From positions 2,588,543 to 2,652,542 of the forward strand of contig NC_043743.1 in assembly GCF_004337985.1 (NCBI RefSeq): 64,000 bases of DNA. The letters run 5' to 3'. The stretch's first letter is position 1; every line of letters starts with the position of its first letter. The translations under genes and the position numbers were made by a program. The notes below the pieces were generated by a model. The model had not been told where the DNA came from. It did not search any database and saw nothing but the letters and a program-made list of their open reading frames with translations. This document shows, piece by piece, positions 34,551-46,919 of the stretch. The stretch is from Pyricularia pennisetigena (lineage: Eukaryota; Ascomycota; Sordariomycetes; Magnaporthales; Pyriculariaceae).

Positions 34551-37513
34551 TCAAACAACGGGACCAGCCTTGACAACATCCTCAGTAGCCTCGCTCTCGT
34601 ACTTCTTGAAGTTCTCAAGGAACAGGCCACCGAGCTTCTTGACCTCGATATCGAAGCTGTCGTTTCCAGCGGTCCAGGCGGCCTTGGGGTTGAGCAGCTC
34701 CGAAGGCACGCCAGGACAGCTCTTGGGCACCTGAAGGTTGAACACCTCATATGTCTCGTACTCCTGCTTGGCGAGCTCGCCGGAGTGGATGGCGTCGAGA
34801 ATGGCGCGGGTGTACTTGAGAGGGCAGCGCTTACCGCCCTGAGCGGCACCGGCACCGACCCAACCGGTGTTGAGCAGCCAAGCGTTGGCGTTGTGGTGCT
34901 CGATCTTGTCTGCCAACATCTTGGCGTAGCGCATCGGGTGAAGGGCCAGGAATGGCTGCGCAAAGCATGACGAGAAGGTGGCTTGGGGCTCTGTGACACC
35001 ATCCTCAGTACCGGCCATCTTGGATGTGTAACCCGAGATGAAGTGGAACATGGTCTGGGCGCTGTTGAGCTTGGAGATCGGTGGCAGAACACCACGGGCA
35101 TCGCAGGTGAGGAGGATGATGTTGCTGGGGTGGTTGTTGGAGAGGCAGGGGATCTTGGCGTTGGAGATGTACTCGATGGGGTAAGCACTAGAAAATATGT
35201 TAGCCGCTGCAAGAAATGGTAGATTCTTTTTTTGTAGGCGCTGCTAGTCCAAGCCTCCACATACCAGCGGGTGTTCTCAGTCAAGGTGCTGTCATCGTAA
35301 TCGACAACCCTGGTGTTGGGGTCAAATACGACGTTCTCCAGGACTGAGCCGAACCGGATGGCGCCAAAGATATCCGGCTCCTTCTCGGCCGAGAGACCGA
35401 TGCACTTTGCGTAGCACTAGTAGAGCACACCTAGGTCAGCTTTGAAGGGGATCGGCGGTATTTTGATGGAATCCATCACAACTTACACCACCCTCAATGT
35501 TGAAGACACCGCTGTCGCTCCAGCAGTGCTCATCATCACCAATAAGCATGCGGTTGGGGTCAGCCGAGAGCGTGGTCTTGCCTGTTCCCGAGAGGCCAAA
35601 GAAGAGTGTGACATCTCCGTTCTTGCCCTCGTTCGCAGACGAGTGCAGCGTGAGCACGTTGTGCTTGATGGGCATCTCGTAGAACAAAACGGTAAAAATG
35701 CCCTTCTTCATCTCGCCAGCGTACTCGGTGCCCAGGATGACCATCTCCTTCTCGGCAAAGTTGATGGCGACTGAGGTTCCCGAAGTCATGCCCTCGGTAT
35801 ACCTGTTGGCGGGGAAGGTTCCGGCGTTGTAAATGGTGTAGTCAGGCTGGAAGTGCTCGAGCTCCTCACGCGGCGGGCGAATGAGCATGTTGCGCATGAA
35901 GAGGGCATGGTAGGCACGAGCGCAAACCACGCGCACCCGGATCCGGTACTTCTCGTCCCATCCAGCATATCCGTCGACAACGTAGATACGACTCCTGGTG
36001 TTGAGGTAGTCGATGGCGCGCTCACGGTTGATCTTCCAGACCTATTAAATTTCCACGACGGCGTTCGTTAGCAGGCGTCCATGGGGGAGTATAATGGTGT
36101 ATTCGTCAGGGGCATCACGTGATTGTGCGGGGGGTGGCTTGTCCAAGTTCGGCTCTTGGAGTACGTAACGGCGTGGGGTGCATGACTGGGCAAAAATGTC
36201 TTTGAGAGGATTTGGATCGGGTACTGTGGATCCACAGTGACAAACAAAGCAGCAAGAAAGAGTCTTGGACTGCCGCATTATGACGCCACCTGTGGCCAGA
36301 GGGGGGGTGTGGGCTTCAGATGGGGGCTGTTCGCAGCCTACCCGAGTGGGCAATTGAATTTCACAGGTCACTTGAGAGAGCAATGGGACGCAAACGCCCG
36401 AGGCTCTTGTGAAACTGCACGAATCGGCCACCTCCGGAGCAAACGCAACCAGAGCTCGCCATAGTTTCTCCTTTGGCTTTTCCACTGCAGAACCCCGTTA
36501 TGACGTCCTGTAGTGCAGTGGGGTTGCTGATCAAATGCGATAGTGTTCCTCATGGCCGAATTGGCCTCTCGGAGCAAGGGAACTGCGTTTCCATGGTAGA
36601 AGAGGGAGGATTGCTGTGTCTGGTGATGCAGTGTGGGATGCAAAACCAAAGTAATTTCAATTTAATCTGAATTGGCGCTTACCTCAGGGCTCATGGGCTT
36701 GTTAACGGGTCCCCACCTGTCGGAAAGAATACTAGGTTAGCAAAGTGATTGATTGTATGCTTGTGAAGAGCTCATTTGCTTACCAGATATCATTTTCTGA
36801 TGTCGGCTCCTTGACGATTCGCTTGTCTAGGGGTGAGCGACCAGTCTTGTTACCCGAGTACGCCGTGAGGGCACCCGTTGATGATATGGCCGAGCCGGGC
36901 TCGTACACCAATGCATCCTCATACAGTGCCGGAACCGACGGGTTAGGAATCTTTTTTTGGCGTTGGTGCACCTGTTAGTCCGAGTTCCTCTTTGACCGCC
37001 ACGGCGAGAACCGGCTTAAGAACAGAGTTTCGTCGTTCTTGTGCCGAAGCTAAAAAAACGACAAATTGGTGGGTCATTTAACTCACAATAGCGACCCTGT
37101 CGTAGTCGATGTGTGCCTTCTCGTGCAATTCCTCCTCTGTTGTTTAAGGGACGTTAGTTTCATCCAGTGTTTTTTTTTTCCTTGCTTGAACAACACTTGT
37201 GAATCCATACCTAGTTCAGTGTGTTCATGGGGGATATGTGCCCTAGTTGGTGAAAGCACGCTGTTAGTTCCTCCAACATGACGAACTGGCGGCAGAGGGG
37301 GGCTGCCTCTATAGTTCTTCCGGGTCAGGGACGTAGGGTTCGCATACTGGACACCACTGGGGTGCAGCGAGGTCTTGTTGACGTTGTTGTGAATCACTGT
37401 GTGGGAGACAGATCCTGTCAGTATCAACAGGTTCTAGCCACACAGCGGCGACGATATACATGTATCATCATCGGAGGAGGGAGCAGGAGTATCGGTGCCG
37501 GGTAGGACGTACT
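34551..37513 (-). CDS. PCK1: ATP-dependent phosphoenolpyruvate carboxykinase
   Basis: First committed step of gluconeogenesis: oxaloacetate + ATP to PEP + CO2, in the cytosol. Exons: 37513, 37396-37348, 37242-37211, 37136-37087, 36950-36784, 36716-36683, 36041-35487, 35416-35265, 35187-34551; 558 residues. Motifs are the P-loop [43 protein letters not shown], and a C-terminal [13 protein letters not shown]. The 5' part is unusually fragmented. The start ATG seems to be assembled across the first intron (A at 37513, TG at 37396-37395). An in-frame ATG at 37642 would add 43 residues but overlaps the TATA-like element. Intron 36042-36682 is 641 nt. For exon 5 the AAG acceptor at 36951 was preferred over the CAG at 36972, which sits on the branch site. 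Confidence 0.95.
36223..36238. repeat. 16-bp perfect palindrome inside the long PCK1 intron
   Basis: ACTGTGGATCCACAGT equals its own reverse complement. It is centred about 190 nt from the 3' splice site of the 641-nt intron. Confidence 0.9.
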
Positions 37514-40500
37514 GGTTGCAAATGTTGCTTTGTTGTAGGCGTCGACGTTTCTCAGATGATAGGAAGATGCAATGCTGGAACGAGGAGCTTGAACGAGAGA
37601 GTTCAAGAAAGGAGAAGCCGTTCGATGGACGGGGTCCTTCATAGTTATAAACTTGTTAGACAGGACGGGTTCGGTCAGTATCGGAAGCGTTTAAACCTGG
37701 GGGTAGCTTGGCTCATGTCGGGTTGCGTCAAGGGGAGGCGTGTAGAAAGTAAAGGTCAAGGTACTTCAGTACGACAGGCTTTCGTCCGAGATCCACTCTT
37801 CTCGAGCTAAGAGTCGTGATAGATCCACGAAGAGGCTCGTGGCAGGGAAGATGCACCTTGATACTAGACTACTAGTTACCCCAAGGTACCATAAAGAAAC
37901 GTAGTTCGGGGGAAGGGGCGCTCTGTTACTGGCCAGCCCTTTATCCGTCATTCCGTTGTTGGGGGGCTCTGGGGACCACGAAGAGAAACCGGAACAGCGA
38001 TTGTTCGTACCCTTGCAAAACATCGGGTTGGAAAATGCATCGAACTACTGCCGTCTCAGCTAGCTGCTGAGCCGGTTAGTAACGCCTTGAATATGCGACT
38101 TGGGCAGCCTGTACTTTGAGACAAGTAGTTTAGAATTTCTCGGCCGACTTGTACGACCAACAGCGAAACTCGCCAAAGGGTCTTGCTCCCTCATGCGACC
38201 AGTGTTTGTCTGTATTTTTTTTTATCGAGTTCAGGGTGAATATTCGCACAGATACAAGACACTGCCTTAACAGGTAAGAGTGGAAAACGGGTCTTGTCTG
38301 GTCATCTAAAGAAAAATGTGGGTGATTCCCCCAGCCTTGGCTCACAGGCAAGCATAGGTCTCTATGCCCCACTCAAACTGCCAATCGGGATGCATCTTCT
38401 GCCAACTAACCGCCTCCAAGTTGACCTACGAGCATTAATCATTGGGAAAGGGATTTGCCGGGTTTCAAGGTTGGAGAAGGAAAAAAAAGATATTCTTGCG
38501 TAAGATCAATCTGCCAAGATTTGATTGGCTGCTCGGCAATTCTGAGGGCACACGACACCAATAAGTACGCTTTACTACGCCGTAGCAAGAAAAGAAAGCA
38601 AAAAGGGGGGGAAAATTAACAAAGTTCAGTAAACACCCAGACCCTGGATATAAATATTACGTAGCTTTTTTTGGTAAATGCAAGGAGTTGCAGATGTGGC
38701 ACACGACAGAGTTCCTGAACCGCCAGAAGCCCAAGCCAGAAAGACAGCCGCAGGTGGAACGCACAGAAGGTACCGGGACGAGGGGGCTGAAGAACTAAAA
38801 CGGGGTCAGCCGCCTCTCGCGTGCCGGGGGTGTTGGGACCTCTCACCTGACTGGAGAAGGTTTTCCTTGGGCTGAAATGCACCACATCGTCGCAAAAAGA
38901 AGTCCACTGGCAATCTCCTATCCCGTCTTTAAGTGGTACTTTAGTGGCACTGTATGTAATGTCGGCGGGCCGCCTGCAGCTTCTGGGTCACACAGAGTCA
39001 TTGCAGCCCAAACCTCTCCTGGGTCGGCCTTGGCTGCACTCTCCCCTGCTGCATTCTGATCTAATTCAGACGGAGCTTTATAGAACCTATTTGGGAAGAC
39101 CGAACTAATTACCTACCTTCTGATAATTAGCCCATACATAAAACGAAGCACTTGCTGATGATGTTTGCACATCAGAGAAAGATATCCCCGCAATTACACA
39201 TGAGCGAGCACCGTATATGTTTTCTCTACATGATTATTTAAATACGCAGCTACATCCTTGTAATTATCCAAAACCACATGCAAGTGCAGATACCCCCTTC
39301 CATGTGTACCACAAGTATATATCAGTAGAAACAAGCAGCATGCATGCCATTTAGCTCCAGCTGTCAACCCGGTATGCTCCGAACTTTTCCACATATTCCT
39401 GTATCAGCGACCGAAATGCAAAGGGAAAAAAAAAAGTGTCAAACTTCACGGGGAAAAGGCAGCGAATCAGCAGCCTGTTCTGGGCACGGCAAGACGGAGG
39501 CGTGGAGACGGGAACGGCGGTACGTGCTGGGTTTGGAGACCAAAGGTCAAATTTTGATGTTGCAGTAGATCCAGTAAGTAGTAGATTTAGACGTCCTGGG
39601 CTATGATAAGTTGAATCCTTCCTGCTACAGTCCTGATCTACCCCGCAGCAAAACAGGGCCTTGCAGGCCTCGCAGGCCTCCCACAAGGCTCAATTGTAAA
39701 ACGACCAAACAACCAAATCAATGGGTAACATTCTCGTCAAAAATATCCTACGTGGCGGTGCCAGGACGGTTCCGGTCTTTTCCGATTGACCCCCCTTGTT
39801 TTGATGCTGACGTATGTGCGAAGAATGAATGTGTGGATTGAAAGTAAATAAACCGATTAAAACATGGGCGTGGTTTTAATGCATGTGATGCCCAGATGCC
39901 CAGGGAGTGAATTCCCATCTCGTAAAAAGAACCGTCTAGGCCCTGCTTCTTTCATTCAACAATTCGTGAAACCACTCAGGCCTAGTCAATTGAAGAACAA
40001 TGTGCAGTCACGAGAGTCAAAGAGTCTTTTATTTAGGCGAAGTGGAAGCGAAAGAAGCAAAATCAGAAAAGGCTGTGTTGCTCTTTCGCCTGCAGTTTTA
40101 CCGTTTTGTGCGTGTCGAAAAGGTTCAGGATATTCTCCAAATTTTTGTTTACATGTGACTGACTGCTCGCTCTTCTTTATTTTACCACACCTCCACCCCC
40201 CCTTTCTTCCCCTCCCCCAGGCGATAATCCTTCGGTACCCCTGCTCAACCCCTCCAAAGTTTCTACCGACCCCTCCCCCCACACTTGCTACCAAGCGCAC
40301 CATGCCCTTGACCCTCTGACATCAGCCACAACCGAACATCCCCGCAGTGTCCCGGTCGCCGGTGTCGTATGCCGTTCCGATTCCTGCCGATGCCAACCCC
40401 GGGCGTAGCGAAATCGTCGGTTATACGGAATTGAGAATCGACACAGAGTGTTTCGTTTGCAAATTGGTTTCGTATATACGTCGGAATGCGATGCAAATAT

Positions 40501-40748
40501 GTCTTATCGGGTCGATCATAGCCTGACCACCTCTATATGGGTTACGTTCACTTGTTGCACTGTATGCATATGATATGCAACGATGAATTCCATGCCGACT
40601 ATCGTTCACTCCTTTTGATAGGACCTGTTGGCCGGCCTCTCAGGGCCTGTCTATTTACATCTTTATCATGATCCTCCACACACGGATTGCGGTCCTCTCT
40701 CTCTCTCTCTCCACACCAAGCTTATTACTCGATGGCATACAACCTAAC
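37514..40748. other. 3.2-kb intergenic stretch upstream of PCK1
   Basis: The first ~130 nt are PCK1 5' UTR. The rest is PCK1 promoter and the eRF3 3' flank. CTAGACTA occurs at about 37864, TACCTACC-type words near 39111, and a CT run at about 40694-40711. Many short frames lack any family resemblance. The large size fits a carbon-regulated promoter, but no regulator site is identified. Confidence 0.5.
37644..37651 (-). promoter_or_regulatory. TATA-like element of PCK1
   Basis: TTTATAAC on the minus strand, about 131 nt upstream of the proposed first base of the start codon. A start site some 30-40 nt downstream would place the ATG at 37642 outside the transcript. Confidence 0.5.
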
Positions 40749-43081
40749 TTAAGCGGAGGTCTCATCGGAGATGAGCTTAGTGATCTTGCCAATGGCAATG
40801 GTTTGACCCTAGTTGAGGTGAGTGTTAGTGTCAGTGACTACAGCAGGCTAGTTCGTAGAATTTGTCTCTTTTGGCTTACCTGGTCTCTTAGCGTAAAGCG
40901 ACCCATCTGCTGGTAGTCCTCAAACCTCTCTACGCACACCGCGCCTGCACCTCCCGTGACTTGCATTCGCGCGATGATGCTGTCTCCCTTCTTGGCATGG
41001 GAAGGCGGCAACTTGCTCTTGCGGCCAGTGCCCTTCTGCAGTTTGTGGAGGAGTGCGGCGAATGTCACCTCCTCAATGGCGGCGTGTACATGCAGCACAC
41101 AGTTGTATCCAGCAGTAAGGATGCTCTTCAGATCCAAGATCTTGATCTGGGCCTCGAATTCCTTGACAGTGTGCACCAGCCTCTTGGGAGAGCAAATAAC
41201 GAAACCCGGCAAGATCTCCTCCTCTTCGATGCCGCGCAGCCTCAAACGGACTTGGTCACCGCACTGTGCAATGGGGATCTCGTCCTCAGTCTCGCCGTAG
41301 ACGGCGGAGACATCGATGGGCTGCTTGTTGGGCATCATGACCAAGCTCATTCCCTTCTTGACCACTCCTGCCTCAATCTTGCCCTCGATCATGGTTCCCA
41401 TGTCTCGGTACTTGCCGGCAACAGCCATCATGAACGGCGCGTTAAGCTTGCGGTCCAACGTCGGCATGTTGTCCAGGTACTCGAGCAGCGACGGGCCGTC
41501 ATACCAAGGAGCAACCTCCTTGGGAACCCTGTCCTTGATACCCATGGTCTGCTGGGCAGCAATGGGCATGAAGAAGACGTCTGTCTTTAGGTTATAACCG
41601 GTACCCTTCAAGAAGGTAGCCAGCTTGGTGGTACACTCCTTGTAACGTTCATGTGACCAGTTGACGGTGGGGTCGTCCATCTTGTTGATAACTACCACCA
41701 ATTTGTTGACACCTTGGGTCTTTGCCAACATTGCGTGCTCCCTGGTCTGGCCGCCCTTCTCGAAACCCGTCTCGTATTCGCCCTTGCGTGAACTGATGAC
41801 GAGGATACCAACATCGGCCTGAGAAGCACCACCAATCATGTGAGGCACATAGGTCTTGTGCCCTGGGGCATCAAGGATACTGTATCGCCTCTTCTCCGTC
41901 TCGAAGAATCCACGACCCACCTCGACAGTCTTGCCCTTGGAGCGCTCCTCGCTGGTAAGATCCAATGCCCAGGAGAGATACCAGGTTTCTCGGCCGAGTT
42001 CCTTGGCTTCGCGTTTGTACTTGTCCATCGTCCTCTGGTCAACCATTCCAGTGGCGTACAGAATAGAACCACCCAGAGTGGACTTTCCGGCGTCGACGTG
42101 ACCAATGAAGATGATGTTGATATGCTCCTTGCCGTAAACCTCCTTGAGCGTCTCGTCATCGACGTCGGCAGTCTGCTCCTTCTCGACAGCGCTAGCGTCG
42201 CGGGCAGCTGCAGCCTTGGCTCCACGTGTAGGACTAGAACGGCCGGATGACGGCGATGGTGATGTTTTCCCGCTCGCGCTGGTGTCGGCTCCGGTCTTCT
42301 CGATGGCCTTGGCGGCCGCAGCCTTTGCACCAGCCTCGGGTGTGGCTTGGGCTTCCTTCTTGGCAGCTTCTTCCTTCTTTGCGGGCTCTTTGGCAGCGGC
42401 GGGAGCCCCAATGGAAAGGACCTTGGCCTTGGGCTTTGGTGCATCACCTCCGATGCTAAGAACTTTGGTGCCGCCCTCCTTGGTGGCAATGGGCTTGTTC
42501 AGATCCGCAGCCGGAGCCGCAGAACCTGAAGCGGCATCGGCCGGTCGCTTGGCAATCGTGGGCGCGGGCTTTGCTTGTTGCTGTGGTTGCTGCTGTTGGG
42601 CTTGCTGGTTCTGGTAGTTTGAGTATTGGTCTGGAAAATTGGAGTTAGCGATTACTTGTCCTTATTATTTCATGTTGCTGGCCGCCACGACCGTCTGTCT
42701 CTCCTTACTGTTGTAACCCTGCTGGCCATATCCGCCTTGGCCATACACGGCGCCGTAACCCTGGCCGCCATATTGACCGTGCGCATGTTGCTGTCCACCG
42801 TACTGTTGGCCGTATTGGCCATAGCCTTGGCCGCCGTAGTATTGCTGTTGCTGCTGGTACTGAGGCGCGTAACCTCCGCCGTAGGGTTGTCCGGGCTGGA
42901 AGGACTGAGCGCCGGGCTGGAACGTGCTGGCACCTGGCTGGAAAGTAGATGCGCCGGCCCTGAAGCCGCCCTGTTGAGCCGGCTGGCCTCCACGCCCAAG
43001 GTTCATCTGCTGTTGTGCCTGCCTGGCCAGGTTCTCATCCTGGGCCGCAGGGTCGTCTTCCCACGAGTTGAGGTTCGACAT
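40749..43081 (-). CDS. SUP35: eRF3/SUP35, GTPase translation release factor 3
   Basis: Exons 43081-42709, 42630-40880, 40808-40749 (introns GTAAGG...CAG and GTAAGC...TAG); 727 residues. It works with eRF1 to end translation at stop codons. The N-terminal ~125 residues are rich in Gln, Gly and Tyr, with repeated STFQPGA and GGQGYGQ units like the prion domain of yeast Sup35. A Lys/Ala/Glu-rich middle region contains paired VLSIG motifs. The EF1A-like GTPase starts near residue 298 with GHVDAGKSTLGG, then DAPGHK and NKMD, followed by two beta-barrel domains ending ITKLISDETSA. The last exon codes only 19 residues. The start is followed directly by NSWEDD, conserved in fungal eRF3. Confidence 0.96.
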
Positions 43082-44114
43082 GGCAAGCGAGGATTGAGGG
43101 TGGAGAACGCTGATAACCGTGTGTTGACGAAGTAGAACTGGACAATGAGTTCGCGTCGCGTGTGTCTCTCACAACGGTCGAAGAATTGCTTTACAGATGC
43201 GCCTAGAAGTGTGGTTTTAGCTATTTTTTGTCCAGGTTCCTCAAGCCCAACCTTTCTCTGCCTTGCCTTGTCATCCAACCCCACCTGAACACACGCACAC
43301 ACCCACCCAACCTCTGCGCCCAATGATCCACCTTGAGCCATGTTTTGAAATGATGGAATACTTGATGCGACTCACTTTGTGCTCAGCAGAAGGAGAAGAT
43401 GATCATCGATCACAGCCTTTTTTTCAATTATTTTGAATGGTATACAGGTTTGCATGCCAGTAAGTATTAGCTTAAGCCTCCCATGTTCGTGGCATTTGAC
43501 TTAGTTACCCCTCCATGCTCAACTATAAAACTTGCTCGGGAGGCGAAGTGGGCTACAGTGTGTTTGTGCCTGAATTTAAATAGCAACTGTGCAACTATGC
43601 GAATGAATCTTGTGTCATTACAGTGTCGAGAAACAGCTGAACACACAGTACTCAAGAATGCTCTTTTTTTTTTCTTGTTCTCTCGTTAGATTACCTGTAA
43701 GCCTGCATTTAATGTCTTGTTTTCCTCAGGGAGCACGTACATTTCAAGGATTGTATTTGCGCATATAATGGATGCCGCCTACCTACCTAGCTAAGTATCC
43801 AAATAGTAGTAGCCTTGCAATCAATGAACTTTTTATTCTTTGTTTTAAAGATGTTCCGATGAGAACGTGGCCTGTGTCTACTTATAGTTTGCGCTGTGAC
43901 CTGGTTTAGGCTCACAGCCAGAGCCTACTGGACAGACATTCATCTCTTCTAACCTGAACCGCATTACATATTACATGTGGATAACAGGTGAGGTAGGCGC
44001 CTAAGTGTCCACCTGCCACCTGCGACACCTCACCTCAATAAAGGACAGCAGGCTACAGACAAAAAAAAAAAAAACCTCTTGATCAATGCATCATGGAATT
44101 GCCTCAAAACAGAA
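43082..44114. other. intergenic, divergent region
   Basis: 1.0 kb between eRF3 (-) and the Yrb30-like gene (+). It contains CCTACCTACCTAG (43778-43790) and poly-A at about 44061-44074 immediately before the plus-strand start. The pyrimidine-rich part near 43190-43330 is probably the eRF3 5' UTR or promoter. Confidence 0.5.
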
Positions 44115-46185
44115 ATGGACGCCTTTCTCACAAGACTTGGCGCGCAAGCCATGAACATGGCCATTCGGTCCGGTATAGCTTTGACATCAACCTATGCGGT
44201 TCAGCAATGTTCTCGGCTTCTCAAAACAGTCGATGATAGGGCGATCCGCACAGAGCTGAGGTTATTGCAGCAGGAACTTAATGAGAGGATCAAAGTATTT
44301 ATATCTCTTCAGTCTTCAGGGTTGACTGTCGGCCGAAAAAAAGAGTCCATTTCAAACTGACTTGAGTGAGACGTTCACCTCGACAGATAATTTCACCCGC
44401 CATTGACTTGATCGAGTTCAAGTAGGTCCAACACTAAGCGTCCAACCAAATCAGACTTACTCACATTGTTCACACCACTAACTCACAAACTGCAGAGCTG
44501 GGAGAGGTAACGTCTTCCTCGAGAACGCTGTTCCTCTAGCAAAAGGCCTCCGGAGAAGCATCGTTGCCCTCGGTAAACGACTCGAAGATGTCGCCTGCGC
44601 CGAGGAAGAGGCCCAACAACACGCCAGTGGTGCCAGAGCACGCTCACGGACACCGGAGTCTCAGGCGGCGGAGCTACGAAGCATAATCAGCGAGATGAAA
44701 TCCCTCCTTGGCCGTATCGAGCGTGACGCCCACATGCTCCAGTTCGCCATCAGCGCATCCGGCGAGAACTTGTCAACTTCGCTGCCCCCGGGTGTCTCGC
44801 CCTCTCGCCTGATGCAGGCCAGCACCTTTTTGAGCATCGGAGACACGCAGTTTGCCAGTGATCCCTATAGGCCGGCCCAGATAGGGCCTTCATTCACCCT
44901 CTCGCTCTATCTGTTGTTCATGGGCCATAGCAAGACTGAGGCGCGTGTGAGACCCGCGGAGAGCAACGCATTATCAACTATAGATTCTGGCAATTCTGTC
45001 AGTAGTAGCACCGATCATGACGATGAGCCCTATGGCTTCCAAGAGGGCGAGCGAAAGCCATTGTGGCAGGAGGTCGCGCACAAAGCCCGCGTCAGGCTTT
45101 GTCGTATTCCCCCTGACTGGAAGTTTGATCGCGAAAGGGGCTATGTTCCTCTGCCCTCACCTCACACGCCATTCAGAGGTCAAAGTGCGCAGTCCGACTA
45201 TTCATACTCGGCAAAAAATGAATTCTCATATCACCTGGAGATAGTTGAGGACCTGGACGATGGCCGTCTCCATGACGAGGACGGCAGCTTCTTTGACGAT
45301 ATGCCAATGGCAGGAATACGAGAGTCTATACCAGTCCACCAACTCTCCAAGATATTCTACACTAACACAGGTAGAATCCTGAATATTGGTCAGGAATTGG
45401 CACCTGACAACAACCCGGCCTTGCTACTGAAGCGAGATTTAACGGCAACCACTCCCAAACAAGTCATTGACGAAATTTTACACAGCGTTGAGGAGGCGGC
45501 AACGGACGCGGACGAGACGGAATATCAGAACGAAGCACTGATGGACTCGCAGGACGAATTAGACTTGCAGATTCTTAGGGAGAGTAGCGGGCCGCCCTCC
45601 GAGAAAGCACCAAGTCCACATGGCCAACGGCGATCGGATTCGGCCCCAGCGCCTAAAAGCTCATACAGTTTTCCCAAACACCTCGATCCAGAGTGGATAG
45701 CTCTAGAAGTGTTCACAGAGATCGAAGATGAGAGCAGCTCCTCCACAGACGATGAATCGAGTGGCGACGACCAAGACTCGAGCACGAGCACAACAACCAA
45801 GAGCAGGCCAGACGTCAAGGACAAACGCTCCTCGCTGGATACGAAACTCATGCAACAAATCAGAGATATCTCTTTGCGGTCCGGCACAGCGTCGCCGCCG
45901 CACAGCGGTCGGGAGCTCAGGAAGACGGTCAGCCCAGAGTCGTTCGCGACCAGGTCGCCCTTTGGCTCCATCACATCCTCGCTCTCGCTGCTGGAGATGA
46001 TGATACGTCTAGCCAGCCTCCAGGAATTCCAGCAGACATCCCACCTATCGATACCTGATCACATTCTCACCTTCTTTCTGGAGGAGACGGCAACGACGGG
46101 TCTCTCGGGCGAGGATAGGTGGAAGGCTAGGAGTGAGGCCAAGAAGAAGGTTGGCTTTGATCCATACCATGATGCCACAAACTAG
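44115..46185 (+). CDS. Yrb30-like RanGTP-binding protein
   Basis: Exons 44115-44294, 44387-44421, 44496-46185; 634 residues. Introns are 44295-44386 (GTATTT...CAG) and 44422-44495 (GTAGGT...CAG). Joins give NERIKIISPAIDLIEFKAGRGNVFLE, the conserved fungal N-terminus. Later conserved blocks are STSLPPGVSPSRLMQASTFL, GPSFTLSLYLLFMGH, YHLEIVEDLDDGRLHDE, MAGIRESIPVHQLSKIFYTNTGRILNIG and HLDPEWIALEVFTE. These match the fungal family annotated as RanGTP-binding/Yrb30, thought to bind Ran-GTP and counter GAP-stimulated hydrolysis in nuclear transport. A Ser/Asp-rich insert lies near 490-540 and the C-terminus ends KKKVGFDPYHD. The start at 44115 was chosen over an in-frame ATG at 44079 because MDAFLTRLG begins the conserved block. 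Confidence 0.85.
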
Positions 46186-46919
46186 ACTACTTTAGACAGC
46201 TTAAAGCGAAGCGAGATGGCAGAGCTTTATTCTTTTTTTTCTCAAAAGCCGGCCAGCAGTCTTGTTGTTCACAACAATTCTCACCATAAATCCAACCCTC
46301 CACGACCGCTTCGTCTCATGAGTTACCACATGCCATACAGTAAGCATTCGACTGCATTTCTACTCCTATATCGTTTTCAGATCACTGCTTCGCAACCAAC
46401 TAGCAGCTGAGTTGCGTAAGCCATTTGCTTGCCTTTTAGTATAATGACTACTGTGTTTTGCAACTGTGCTTTAAAGCAACCGCCATCCTTCCTACAGCTT
46501 ACTGGAAGATCCTCGGTGCGCATGTGTACAAAGTAGCAGCAATTCAAACACCGATTGACAAGTTCCGAGTTGAACTTTTATCTGTTTAGTAATAGAAATG
46601 TCTTACTTGTTAAAGTTCTAGACGCTTTTGTTTATTTACGGTAAAAGCCCATCTATATGGTTTGTATACGCCAACTAGACTTTTACTAATGTCTGGAAAT
46701 GAGAGAGAAAAGAAATCTGGCGAAGACGGACCCCCTTTACTGAGCCACTTGAAATAGGAAAAAATTAAATAAGGTCGTAATGGGGTTTTACAAAGAAAAA
46801 AAGAAAAAACAAAACCTCCGGTTTTGGTTGACAAAATGAGAGAAAAGACTCAAGATAGTATGAAAATGTTTCATGAGTAGACATGGGTATTGAACAAGAT
46901 CAGAAAGAATCGGTATGAT
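46186..46919. other. intergenic, convergent 3' ends
   Basis: 0.73 kb, AT-rich, between the convergent Yrb30-like and ABC genes. No gene or RNA seen. Confidence 0.5.

Noticed and set aside
36045..36485. 146-codon minus-strand frame inside the PEPCK intron
   Set aside because: No family resemblance; it ends just before the intron acceptor (GTCTGG exon) and is probably chance, though noted with the long intron.
29842..37513. P450, methyltransferase-like protein and PEPCK as a metabolite cluster
   Set aside because: No backbone synthase, regulator or transporter nearby; PEPCK is primary metabolism and the spacing is ordinary.
37424..37642. N-terminal extension of PEPCK from ATG 37642
   Set aside because: The frame is open through the splice, but the ATG abuts the TATA-like element and the added residues do not resemble the family N-terminus.
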